Below are positions 6,993-13,736 of a stretch of DNA of 15,094 bases, piece after piece. Below the pieces are notes generated by a model, which searched no databases, had not been told where the DNA came from, and saw only the letters and a list, made by a program, of their open reading frames with translations. A program made the translations under genes and the position numbers. This stretch comes from Candidatus Dadabacteria bacterium (GTDB lineage Bacteria > J088): NCBI GenBank assembly GCA_003695505.1, contig RFIY01000249.1:1-15094 (forward strand), given 5' to 3'. Numbering within the stretch: the stretch's first letter is position 1; each line of letters begins with the position of its first letter.

Positions 6993-8204
6993 TCAGGCGA
7001 CGGCCCGCTGATCGCCGCCCTTGACCCGGCGCGGGACAAAATCTGGCTCACGCGCTTCAAGCAGGAGTTCGATGTGATCCCGCAGCATACGGTTACCTGC
7101 CGCCGCCCAGAGACGATTCGCACCGGGCAGGTTCCTGCGAAGGCGCTCCGTCGAGCGTATCACCCGGCTGACCCCACGAACCGCCGTCGTCCAGCGCCGG
7201 TTGGGGATTTCGAGTGCGGACGCCACTTCGGGCGCATTGAACGTCCAGACGAGTCCATCGTGGTACCGCTGCAACAACGGCGCCATCCAGCGATCGAACG
7301 GCGACAGCGCGAATGCACCGAAAATTCCCCGCAAGGCCTGCGCCAGTGCGACGGAATCGTCATCGGCCGGCGGCTGAATCTGATCGATCATCTCGGCAAT
7401 ATGCCAGGCGCGCCGTTCGTCTGACAAATGTTCCAGCAACGCAGGATCGACACCGCTGAGCCAGCCGGACACGCACCAGAGATGCATCACGGCATCGGCT
7501 TCCTCGCGTGTGAACTGGAAACCAATCTGCCGAGCTCCACGCAGCATCAACGACGAGAACTCAATCACGGTGCCGGCCATGTCCGCCTGATTGATCGGCA
7601 TGCCCCAGTCCGCCGCGCGCCATTCGGGACTGCGTCGAAGCGCCTGTCGGACCACGGCGTGCATCAGCCGGACATGTAACGTAATCTTCCAGCCCGCGTG
7701 CCCGGGCAATAACCCATCCTCCTGAATCGTCTCGACGACGAAGCGCCCTGTTTCTGCCAGTCTGCGTGGCGCCATGCGGTCGAGCTGCCCGGTCCAGACG
7801 AGCGGTTTCACACCGGCGCTGCTCCGATAGCCGTTCATCAATGAGAACGACGACAGAATCAGCGACGACGAAACACCGAGGCGCTGGTATGTCCGCGCAC
7901 CGAGCCTCATTTTGTCTCGATCAACCCAGTCCGGCAGTGTTCGAGATACGTCGAGCAACCGCCTCGCCGCCCCTGGCAGCCCGGCAGGGTCACCGCCACG
8001 TTCGACTGTTTCCCGGAACATACGCAGACCGCGGCCCCGCCCCATCGCCTGAAGCGCCTGTACCGCATCGTCGGCAAGCGGATCGCCCTGCCAGTAGTAG
8101 CCGGCGTACCAGTCAGCGAGCGCGCCGTAGCGCTGGCGGGCATACCAACGGTTGCGATAACGCGACGGAAAGGATTCGCGAGAACGCGGGGGCATATCAG
8201 GCAT
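6993..8204 (-). CDS. MpaB/DUF2236 family heme oxygenase-like protein (related to latex clearing protein Lcp)
   Basis: This 403-residue, mainly helical protein has the hallmark HVRLMHAVVR segment (residues 177-186). By analogy with Lcp, the histidine in RLMHA (H182) is the probable heme b ligand, with R179 nearby. Upstream lie GVSSSLILSSFSLMNGY and ETGRFVVETIQEDGL, and downstream the helix pair around INQADMAGTVIEFSSLMLRG and HLWCVSGWLSGVD, all in the order usual for oxygenase MpaB family proteins. Known relatives cleave or oxidise isoprenoid or other hydrophobic substrates, but the substrate here is not readable. The start at 8204 is chosen because GGAGGT (8212-8217) sits seven bases before it. 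An in-frame ATG at 8267 has no such site and would place the start inside the predicted -35 box. There is no signal peptide. The gene is divergent from the aldehyde dehydrogenase with a shared control region, and convergent with the Hsp70-like gene 34 bases away. Confidence 0.82.
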   Translation of the reverse strand: MPDMPPRSRESFPSRYRNRWYARQRYGALADWYAGYYWQGDPLADDAVQALQAMGRGRGLRMFRETVERGGDPAGLPGAARRLLDVSRTLPDWVDRDKMRLGARTYQRLGVSSSLILSSFSLMNGYRSSAGVKPLVWTGQLDRMAPRRLAETGRFVVETIQEDGLLPGHAGWKITLHVRLMHAVVRQALRRSPEWRAADWGMPINQADMAGTVIEFSSLMLRGARQIGFQFTREEADAVMHLWCVSGWLSGVDPALLEHLSDERRAWHIAEMIDQIQPPADDDSVALAQALRGIFGAFALSPFDRWMAPLLQRYHDGLVWTFNAPEVASALEIPNRRWTTAVRGVSRVIRSTERLRRNLPGANRLWAAAGNRMLRDHIELLLEAREPDFVPRRVKGGDQRAVA

Positions 8205-8211
8205 CGGATCG

Positions 8212-8217
8212 ACCTCC
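8212..8217 (-). promoter_or_regulatory. Strong Shine-Dalgarno site (GGAGGT) deciding the MpaB-like start
   Basis: On the minus strand GGAGGT lies seven bases upstream of the ATG at 8204. It supports the shorter protein and argues against the longer in-frame start at 8267. Confidence 0.75.
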
Positions 8218-8238
8218 AGGCGGGTGCGATTCACGTTC

Positions 8239-8267
8239 AAGCTAACCGACAGACCAAAATCCGTCAA
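8239..8267 (-). promoter_or_regulatory. Candidate sigma70 promoter of the MpaB-like gene
   Basis: On the minus strand TTGACG (8267-8262, five of six) is followed after exactly 17 bases by TAGCTT (8244-8239, three of six). Transcription would begin near 8232, about 28 bases before the ATG at 8204. The -10 box is poor, so this is a moderate call. Confidence 0.45.
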
Positions 8268-8276
8268 CCCTGACGG
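8261..8276. promoter_or_regulatory. Inverted repeat CCGTCA-N4-TGACGG over the MpaB-like -35 box (candidate operator)
   Basis: Perfect six-base arms flank a four-base spacer and overlap the -35 element of the minus-strand promoter. The core GTCA/TGAC half-sites recur in the dyad at 8334-8349. Confidence 0.4.
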
Positions 8277-8324
8277 TAAATGGCCGAAAAACTTCCGAAT
8301 CGACGGGACGACCGCACTCGAAGC

Positions 8325-8333
8325 TGGTATGAT
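8325..8333 (+). promoter_or_regulatory. Extended -10 promoter of the aldehyde dehydrogenase gene
   Basis: TGGTATGAT is an extended -10 element: TG, one base, then TATGAT, five of six matches to TATAAT. No good -35 box is seen 16-18 bases upstream, which is usual for extended -10 promoters. Transcription would start near 8340, giving a leader of about 60 bases to the ATG at 8401. Confidence 0.5.
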
Positions 8334-8349
8334 GTCAGAATCACCTGAC
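8334..8349. promoter_or_regulatory. Inverted repeat GTCAG-N6-CTGAC across the aldehyde dehydrogenase transcription start (candidate operator)
   Basis: Perfect five-base arms begin directly after the -10 box and span the predicted start of transcription, a classic repressor position. The regulator is unknown. The TetR gene at 13119 is a possible but unsupported candidate. Confidence 0.42.
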
Positions 8350-8388
8350 TCTTAGAAACAATCTTCTATGAAACAGGAAGATTGCCCC

Positions 8389-8396
8389 AGGGAGGT
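8389..8396 (+). promoter_or_regulatory. Strong Shine-Dalgarno site (AGGGAGGT) deciding the aldehyde dehydrogenase start
   Basis: It lies four bases before the ATG at 8401. The in-frame ATG at 8368 has no comparable site upstream, so translation most likely begins at 8401. Confidence 0.8.
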
Positions 8397-8400
8397 CCAT

Positions 8401-9855
8401 ATGAACGTTGCCGAATCCGATCTGCGCGAACGCACCGACGAACTGGCAGAAATCGAGCGGCTGGAATCACTGCTTGCGACTCAGCGCGAGGCTTTCCTGC
8501 GCGACCCTGCGCCCAGCTATGAACAACGCATGGAAAACCTCGCGCGTCTCAAACGGATGATTGTCGACCACCAGCAGGACATCGTCGATGCCGTGTGCGC
8601 TGACTTTGAAGGCGGGCACTCCCGGCACGAAGCGGTGTTCGCAGAGATTTTCACCTCGGTCAACAACCTGAAATACACCATGAAGCGGCTAAGAAGCTGG
8701 ATGCGGCCACAACGCCGTCACGTCGACCTGACGCTGCAGCCTGCAAAGGCAAAGGTCCTGTTCCAGCCGAAGGGTGTGGTTGGCATCATCTCGCCCTGGA
8801 ACTATCCGGCCTACCTGGCGTTCGCGCCACTGACGGCCGCGCTGGCAGCCGGGAATCGCGCCATCCTGAAACCGTCCGAGATCACGCCGCACACATCGGA
8901 GGCAATGAAACAGTTGCTCGCCCAGATCTTTGACGAAGAACTGGTTGCCGTCGTAACCGGCGGTCCGCGTGTCGGCGAAGCGTTCAGCAAGTTGCCGTGG
9001 GATCACCTGTTCTTCACCGGATCGACGTCACTTGGTCGCCTGATCATGAAGAACGCCGCCGACAATCTCGTACCGGTGACGCTCGAACTCGGTGGCAAGT
9101 CCCCGACGATCATCCACCGTGACTATCCGGTTGCGAAGGCAGCAAAGCGCATCGTGTCTGGCAAGTACCTCAACGGCGGACAGACCTGCGTCGCGCCCGA
9201 CTATCTGTTCGTACACCGCGATCGCGTCCAGGAGATGGTCGATGCCCTGCGCGAGGAAGTCGCACGGGCGTATCCACGCATTTTCGACAACCCCGACTAT
9301 ACCGGCATCGTCAACGAACGCCATTTCAACCGGCTGCAATCGTATCTCGAGGACGCGCGCGACAAGGGCGCAGAGATCATCGAGATCAATCCTGCGGGGG
9401 AAACGCCGCCGCCCGACACCCGCAAGATCGCGCCGACGATCCTGCTCAATGTCAACGACGACATGCGCGTGATGCAGGATGAGATTTTCGGCCCACTGCT
9501 GCCCATTCTGCCATACGACAGCCTCGAAGACGCGATCGCATTCGTCAATCGGCGGCCACGCCCGCTTGCGCTCTACTACTTCGATGACGACGCCTACCGT
9601 GCCGAGCGCGTACTCGAGCGCACCGTATCCGGCAATGCCTGTATCAATGAAACCGTCATGCATGTCGCGACCGATGACCTGCCGTTTGGTGGCATTGGTG
9701 AGAGCGGTCTGGGTGCATATCACGGTCGCGAGGGGTTCGAAACGTTTTCCCACAAGAAAGGCATTCTGGTCAAGGGCCGCTTCAATTCCGCCAATTTCAT
9801 CGGACCGCCCTATGACGCGAAGATGGATCGCATCCTGAAACTGCTGGTCCGCTGA
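8401..9855 (+). CDS. NAD(P)-dependent aldehyde dehydrogenase, class-3-like (coniferyl aldehyde dehydrogenase type)
   Basis: This 484-residue enzyme should oxidise an aldehyde to the carboxylic acid with NAD(P)+ in the cytoplasm. Key residues are present: oxyanion N134 in SPWNYP, general base E229 in LELGGKSP and nucleophile C263 in GQTCVAPDY. These positions, and the lack of the longer N-terminus of classes 1 and 2, fit the ALDH3-like group, whose bacterial members are often named coniferyl aldehyde dehydrogenase. The C-terminal half has DEIFGPLLPI and PFGGIGESGLGAYHG, both typical. Real substrates in this group range from aromatic to long-chain aldehydes, so the name should not be read as proof of lignin metabolism. 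The start at 8401 follows a near-perfect Shine-Dalgarno site. The gene has its own promoter and is divergent from the MpaB-like gene. A hairpin follows its stop. It could act on the aldehyde made by the GMC enzyme, which is inference. Confidence 0.93.
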   Translation: MNVAESDLRERTDELAEIERLESLLATQREAFLRDPAPSYEQRMENLARLKRMIVDHQQDIVDAVCADFEGGHSRHEAVFAEIFTSVNNLKYTMKRLRSWMRPQRRHVDLTLQPAKAKVLFQPKGVVGIISPWNYPAYLAFAPLTAALAAGNRAILKPSEITPHTSEAMKQLLAQIFDEELVAVVTGGPRVGEAFSKLPWDHLFFTGSTSLGRLIMKNAADNLVPVTLELGGKSPTIIHRDYPVAKAAKRIVSGKYLNGGQTCVAPDYLFVHRDRVQEMVDALREEVARAYPRIFDNPDYTGIVNERHFNRLQSYLEDARDKGAEIIEINPAGETPPPDTRKIAPTILLNVNDDMRVMQDEIFGPLLPILPYDSLEDAIAFVNRRPRPLALYYFDDDAYRAERVLERTVSGNACINETVMHVATDDLPFGGIGESGLGAYHGREGFETFSHKKGILVKGRFNSANFIGPPYDAKMDRILKLLVR

Positions 9856-9882
9856 CCCGCAACCCCAGCCACGATGATACCG

Positions 9883-9908
9883 ACAGGCCCGCCGAAAGGC
9901 GGGCCTGT
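9883..9908. terminator. Hairpin terminator between convergent aldehyde dehydrogenase and SRPBCC genes
   Basis: ACAGGCCCGCC pairs perfectly with GGCGGGCCTGT around a GAAA tetraloop: 11 base pairs, GC-rich. It starts 27 bases after the aldehyde dehydrogenase stop and ends one base before the stop codon of the convergent gene, so it can serve both strands. Neither side has a strong T-run, so it may be an imperfect or mainly mRNA-stabilising terminator. Confidence 0.7.
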
Positions 9909-10535
9909 TCAGTTTCCGGTCCTGGGGGATGGCGCTGATACCGCGCGAGGGGGGGTAAACACGCCGCGCTCCGGCGCAGGCGCGCGAACGACCGAATCAT
10001 CGAGAACATGCAGCAGGCCCGAGAGATTCTGCTGCGTTTCCGCGTCGACGACCTTGCGAATCAGATCGACGGACAACCGCGCAAACGGGTTGGGCCCTAC
10101 GTCCCCGTAAACACGCCAGGTCACAATACTGCGAGCATCGTCCAGTCGTGCATCGCGGACGAGGATTTCGCCCGTCACCTGCATCGCCGATCCAGTGAAA
10201 CGCAGTTCGTAGACCATGCGGTCATGCGCGCGCGATTTCACATGCAGCTCCCCCTGTCCCGCGCGCTCACCTGTCCATGTAAACCCCTCGCTTCCGCCTG
10301 CGGCGATCCAGTCGATCGAGATCGTGGGATCATGCTGCGTCGACCAGATGCTCCACTCGGGCCAGGTGCGCAAATCGGATACCACGCGCCAGACGTCCGC
10401 TGGCGTGGCCGAACTGACATCCGTCGCCGAAACGTGCCATGTCCGGGGTATCCACATTGCCACGAGTACGGTGAGCAACACCACGCTGACAAAACCGGCG
10501 ATGACAAATAGAATGAAACGACCCACAGTCTGCAT
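9909..10535 (-). CDS. Membrane-anchored SRPBCC (START-like/polyketide cyclase-like) domain protein
   Basis: This 208-residue protein has one N-terminal membrane helix (about 7-29, FILFVIAGFVSVVLLTVLVAMW). It is followed by a START-like fold signature: an HVSATDVSSATPADVWRVVSD strand-helix, then LRTWPEWSIWSTQHDP and a run of beta strands (GGSEGFTWTG, GELHVKSR, MVYELRFTG), ending in a long C-terminal helix. SRPBCC proteins form a hydrophobic pocket that binds lipids or other small hydrophobic ligands. This one is probably membrane-tethered, with its pocket on the outer face of the inner membrane if the helix acts as an uncleaved signal anchor. The C-terminal tail (about 180-208) is Pro/Arg-rich and probably disordered. 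The ATG at 10535 follows AAGGGAA at short spacing. It is divergent from the MmgE/PrpD gene with 45 bases between starts. The ligand is unknown. Confidence 0.75.
   Translation of the reverse strand: MQTVGRFILFVIAGFVSVVLLTVLVAMWIPRTWHVSATDVSSATPADVWRVVSDLRTWPEWSIWSTQHDPTISIDWIAAGGSEGFTWTGERAGQGELHVKSRAHDRMVYELRFTGSAMQVTGEILVRDARLDDARSIVTWRVYGDVGPNPFARLSVDLIRKVVDAETQQNLSGLLHVLDDSVVRAPAPERGVFTPPRAVSAPSPRTGN
10486..10514 (+). promoter_or_regulatory. Sigma70-type promoter of the MmgE/PrpD gene, inside the divergent SRPBCC gene
   Basis: CTGACA (10486-10491, five of six) and TAGAAT (10509-10514, five of six) are separated by exactly 17 bases. Transcription would start near 10521, about 60 bases before the ATG at 10581. 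The whole promoter lies within the first codons of the opposite-strand SRPBCC gene, so the two genes' transcripts would overlap and may interfere. Confidence 0.55.
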
Positions 10536-10580
10536 TTCCCTTGCGTTGCTTGTTTCTTTTCCTGATCAACAGGGTAACCG

Positions 10581-11939
10581 ATGTCTATTGATCCGCTTGT
10601 CGACTTTGTCACACAACAGCCGGTTACGACCGAGGCGCGGCAGATTGCGGCGGACACATTGCTCGATTCGTTGACCTGCGCAATCGCCGCAACGGCGTCC
10701 GGAGACCGTCTGGTCGAGCGCCTCGTGCGGCACGGACTCGATCAGGGCGGCACACCCGAAGCTGCGATTCTGACGCAGTCCCTGCAGTTCCCGGCGCAGA
10801 ACGCCGCGCGCATCAACGCGGCAGCCATCCACGCGCTCGATTTTGACGACACGACGTTGACAAGCTGGATCGGTCATCCGAGCGCAGTTCTGTACGGCGC
10901 GCTTCTGGCCGTTGCATCGCGCGAACTGGCGACCGTTGGCGATGTACTCGACGCCTGGGCCATTGGCTTCGAAGTCGGCGCGCGTCTGGGCGAGGCCGGC
11001 GGCCAAGAGTCCTACCAGCGCGGCTGGCACAACACGGCCACGCTCGGCACGGTTGCTGCGGCCGCGGCGATCGCCCGTCTGCTTGGCTTCGATGCCGATC
11101 GAGCCCAGGCCGCGATCGGTCTTGCCGCGACGATGAGCAGCGGACTCAAGGTTGCATTCGGCTCGGATGCGAAACCGTTGCAGGTTGGCCAGGCTGCCGC
11201 CAACGCGGTACTGGCTTCGGATCTTGCGGGGCAGGGCCTGCGCACGGCTTCGGATGTGCTCTTTGCCCGGCACGGCTGGCTCGAAGCGCTCGGCGTACCC
11301 GACGGGCAAGGCCTCGCGCGTTTTACCGATGCGACAGCGGATCTCGGCCAGCGCTGGGACATCCTCGACGCCGGCATTACGTTCAAGCTTTGGCCCTGCT
11401 GTGCGTACACGCACTGGGCGATCGAAGCTGCGCTCGAACTGCGAGAACGCGTCAACACCGATCAGATCACCTCGGTGACCCTGCATGCCTCCGAAACGGC
11501 ACGCGCGACCTGTCGCCACGATCGCCCGTCCAACCCGGCAGACGCACGCTTTTCGCTGCCGGCCACCGCTGCGGTTGCGCTTGTCGAAGGATGGCCGTCT
11601 CCGCAACACTTTGTCGGGGAACAGCTACCTGCCGGGGTGCGAGAGCTCATCGTCCGGTGCAACTATGCCCCCGCGCCCGACGCCCTGCCGGACTGGGGCG
11701 GAGAGCTGACCATCGAGCACCGTGACGGCACCATACTCCATTCCGTGGTCGAGACACCGCGCGGCCATCAACGCCGGCCGCTGTCCGCGGCGGACATGCG
11801 GGCCAAGTTTGACGCGGCCACAGCGCCGCTTCGCGCATCCGGTCGACCCGCACCCGAATGGGACATCCTGTATGAACTGATCCGCACGCCGGATCGGCGC
11901 GTTGATGAACTGCTCGCTGCGCCGCTGACAGGCTACTAG
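10581..11939 (+). CDS. MmgE/PrpD family protein (2-methylcitrate dehydratase-like)
   Basis: This 452-residue protein matches the usual length of the MmgE/PrpD family. Landmarks in order are AALDFDDT-type HALDFDDT (84-91) with a following GHP (98-100), GWHNTATLG (148-156), where family members carry a conserved G-H-x-T motif, GSDAKPLQVGQAA (194-206, K198), and FKLWPCCAYTHW (268-279, K269, C273, C274), equivalent to the family's K-x-x-P-C...H segment. In the KPL-x-x-G motif a glutamine-valine pair stands where classical PrpD has a histidine, so it may not be a true 2-methylcitrate dehydratase. Other members dehydrate or epimerise small carboxylates. No prpB or prpC homologue is nearby, which also argues against a propionate role. 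The start follows an AGGGT site at suitable spacing. Its stop shares CTAG with the convergent PerM gene. Confidence 0.88.
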   Translation: MSIDPLVDFVTQQPVTTEARQIAADTLLDSLTCAIAATASGDRLVERLVRHGLDQGGTPEAAILTQSLQFPAQNAARINAAAIHALDFDDTTLTSWIGHPSAVLYGALLAVASRELATVGDVLDAWAIGFEVGARLGEAGGQESYQRGWHNTATLGTVAAAAAIARLLGFDADRAQAAIGLAATMSSGLKVAFGSDAKPLQVGQAAANAVLASDLAGQGLRTASDVLFARHGWLEALGVPDGQGLARFTDATADLGQRWDILDAGITFKLWPCCAYTHWAIEAALELRERVNTDQITSVTLHASETARATCRHDRPSNPADARFSLPATAAVALVEGWPSPQHFVGEQLPAGVRELIVRCNYAPAPDALPDWGGELTIEHRDGTILHSVVETPRGHQRRPLSAADMRAKFDAATAPLRASGRPAPEWDILYELIRTPDRRVDELLAAPLTGY

Positions 11940-13003
11940 TCAGCAGCCGCCTGCGGCTCTGCCTTCGGCCAGGCCTCAAGGACCGCGCGAATCACAATGG
12001 CCAGCGGAATCGCAAAAAAGACACCCCAGACACCCCAGAGCCCCCCAAACAGCAGCACGGCGACAATGATCGCCAACGGATGCAGATTGACCATCTCCGA
12101 AAACAGAAACGGCACAAGCACGTTGCCGTCGAGTCCCTGAATGACGAGATAGGCAATCACCACGGTCGCGAAATCGGATGTCAGGCCATACTGGAACGCG
12201 GCGATGAGCGCGACGGGGATCGTCACAACGGTTGCGCCGACGTAGGGGATCAACACGCTCATACCGACCGCCAGCCCAAGCAACGCTGCATACTGCAAGT
12301 GCAGGAGCGCCAGTGCCACATAGGTCACACTACCGACGATCGTAATTTCGACAAACTTCCCGCGAACATAGTTGGCGAGCTGTGCATCGACTTCATTCCA
12401 GACTTCGCGCGCCAGACTACGCTCGGACGGCAGGAACCGTTTGGCCCAGGCCTGGATCTCGTAGCGATCGGCCAGCAGAAACCAGATCATCAGCGGCACG
12501 AGAATCAGATAGACGAACGATGCCATCAGTCCGGGTAACCATGCAATCGAGATGGACACGAGCTGCTGCCCCAGCCGCCCCGCCTCACGCCCGACATCGG
12601 CAAGCAACAATTGAATCTGCTCCGCCGACAACAAGGTGGGGTAGCGGGCCGCCAGTTCTGCCAGATCGGCGCGCCACTGTGCCATGAATGTGGGCAACTG
12701 ACGCAGGAAGTCCCCAGCTTCGACGATCACCAGCGGAAGGGCAACCGTCAGCAACAGCAAGGCAAACAGCAGGAACAGCGCGTACACGATCCAGACCGCG
12801 GCTTTTCGCCCCAGTCCGATCCGTTCGAGACGTCCAACCAGTCCTTCGAGCAGATAGGCCAGAACGAGACTGACGAGAAGCGGCGGAACCAGCTCAACGG
12901 CAAGCCAGATCAGCCCAGCCGCGAGCAGCAGGATCACCGTCAGCGTCACAGCCCGAGGATCAGAAAACGCGCGCTCGTACCAGTCTCGCAGATAATCGAA
13001 CAT
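11936..13003 (-). CDS. PerM/AI-2E family inner-membrane transporter
   Basis: This 355-residue protein has the family pattern: two or three N-terminal helices (about 19-55 and 67-95), a soluble segment (about 97-145), then a polytopic C-terminal half. Typical blocks are SVLIPYVGATVVTIPVALIAA, VIQGLDGNVLVPFLFSEMVNLHPLAIIVAVL and the closing GLWGVWGVFFAIPLAIVI. Family members are variously described as permeases, autoinducer-2 exporters or Na+/H+ antiporters, so the name does not fix the substrate. The N-terminus LRDWYERAFSDPRAV is characteristic and supports the ATG at 13003, although no Shine-Dalgarno sequence precedes it. A TACAAT hexamer eight bases upstream of the ATG would make a nearly leaderless mRNA. 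It is convergent with the MmgE/PrpD gene, the two stops sharing CTAG, and divergent from the TetR gene. Confidence 0.9.
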   Translation of the reverse strand: MFDYLRDWYERAFSDPRAVTLTVILLLAAGLIWLAVELVPPLLVSLVLAYLLEGLVGRLERIGLGRKAAVWIVYALFLLFALLLLTVALPLVIVEAGDFLRQLPTFMAQWRADLAELAARYPTLLSAEQIQLLLADVGREAGRLGQQLVSISIAWLPGLMASFVYLILVPLMIWFLLADRYEIQAWAKRFLPSERSLAREVWNEVDAQLANYVRGKFVEITIVGSVTYVALALLHLQYAALLGLAVGMSVLIPYVGATVVTIPVALIAAFQYGLTSDFATVVIAYLVIQGLDGNVLVPFLFSEMVNLHPLAIIVAVLLFGGLWGVWGVFFAIPLAIVIRAVLEAWPKAEPQAAAD

Positions 13004-13051
13004 TGTCGATCATTGTACACACGGGCCGCGCCCACAGCCGCACGCACGTCG

Positions 13052-13080
13052 TTGCGGTTCCGCTGCGAGCGCGGGATACT
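13052..13080 (+). promoter_or_regulatory. Weak candidate promoter of the TetR gene
   Basis: TTGCGG (13052-13057) and GATACT (13075-13080) are 17 bases apart. Matches are three of six and four of six, so this is tentative. It would give a leader of about 30 bases before the ATG at 13119. Confidence 0.3.
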
Positions 13081-13118
13081 GTGAGTCGGTTCGCACGGCT
13101 ACGCTGGAAATCCGCTCA

Positions 13119-13736
13119 ATGAATCTGCAGGCCCGCAAAAGCGCCCGAACGAGGCAGCGCATCCTCGACGCCACGCTCGACTGTCTGATCGAGCGCGGTT
13201 ACGCACGGACGTCAACCAATGACATCGTCGCGCGCGCCGGTGTCTCCCGTGGCGCGATGCTGCATCACTTCCCGTCGCGCAACGAGCTGTTCGTCGCGGC
13301 GATCGAACACATCAGTCGTGGGCAACTTGACCGCTTCCGGGACGCCGTAACGAATCTGCCCGAGGCGCCGGCGGCGCGAATCGATCAGGCGATCGAGCTC
13401 GTCTGGGAATCCTTCTCACAGCCGGCATACGCCGCGATTCTCGAGCTCGGCATCGCCGCCCGGCACGAGCCCGAACTCGCCGAGGGGCTTCGTTCGGCGG
13501 CACGCCGGTTTGAACAGGAAGTCGCCGAAGTGTTGCGCGATCTTTTTGCCAGCGCCGGAGTGACCGAGCAGCTTCTGGATCTTGGGCAACTGCTGGTGAA
13601 CTGGCTGATGCACGGTATGGCGCTGTCCCGCCTGATCGACGACCGTCCAGATCAACAACAAACAGGACTTGAAGTCATCCGCACGCTGGCTCGGCAGGCG
13701 CTCGCCTCGCCGGAACTGCTGTCGAATGACGGCTAG
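13119..13736 (+). CDS. TetR family transcriptional regulator
   Basis: This 205-residue protein has the TetR DNA-binding domain at residues 10-60: TRQRILDATLDCLIERGYARTS, then TNDIVARAGVSRGAMLHHF, the helix-turn-helix with its turn in AGVSRG, and PSRNELFVAAIEHI. The remaining 140 residues are helical and should form the dimerisation and ligand-binding domain. Such proteins usually repress nearby genes and release DNA when a small hydrophobic molecule binds. The nearest divergent gene is the PerM-like transporter, starting 115 bases upstream, which makes it a natural target. I see no strong palindrome in that gap, so the operator is not identified. The start follows a weak GGAAA. The stop shares CTAG with the convergent potassium-channel gene. 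Confidence 0.93.
   Translation: MNLQARKSARTRQRILDATLDCLIERGYARTSTNDIVARAGVSRGAMLHHFPSRNELFVAAIEHISRGQLDRFRDAVTNLPEAPAARIDQAIELVWESFSQPAYAAILELGIAARHEPELAEGLRSAARRFEQEVAEVLRDLFASAGVTEQLLDLGQLLVNWLMHGMALSRLIDDRPDQQQTGLEVIRTLARQALASPELLSNDG

Noticed and set aside
6747-7424. 225-codon plus-strand frame bridging the Hsp70-like and MpaB-like genes
   Set aside because: It crosses the ends of two well-supported convergent genes and its sequence is compositionally odd, with no motif.
8205-8267. In-frame ATG at 8267 for the MpaB-like gene
   Set aside because: It lacks a Shine-Dalgarno sequence and lies on the predicted -35 box. The ATG at 8204 has GGAGGT seven bases upstream.
8368-8400. In-frame ATG at 8368 for the aldehyde dehydrogenase
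   Set aside because: No ribosome site precedes it. AGGGAGGT before 8401 is far better.
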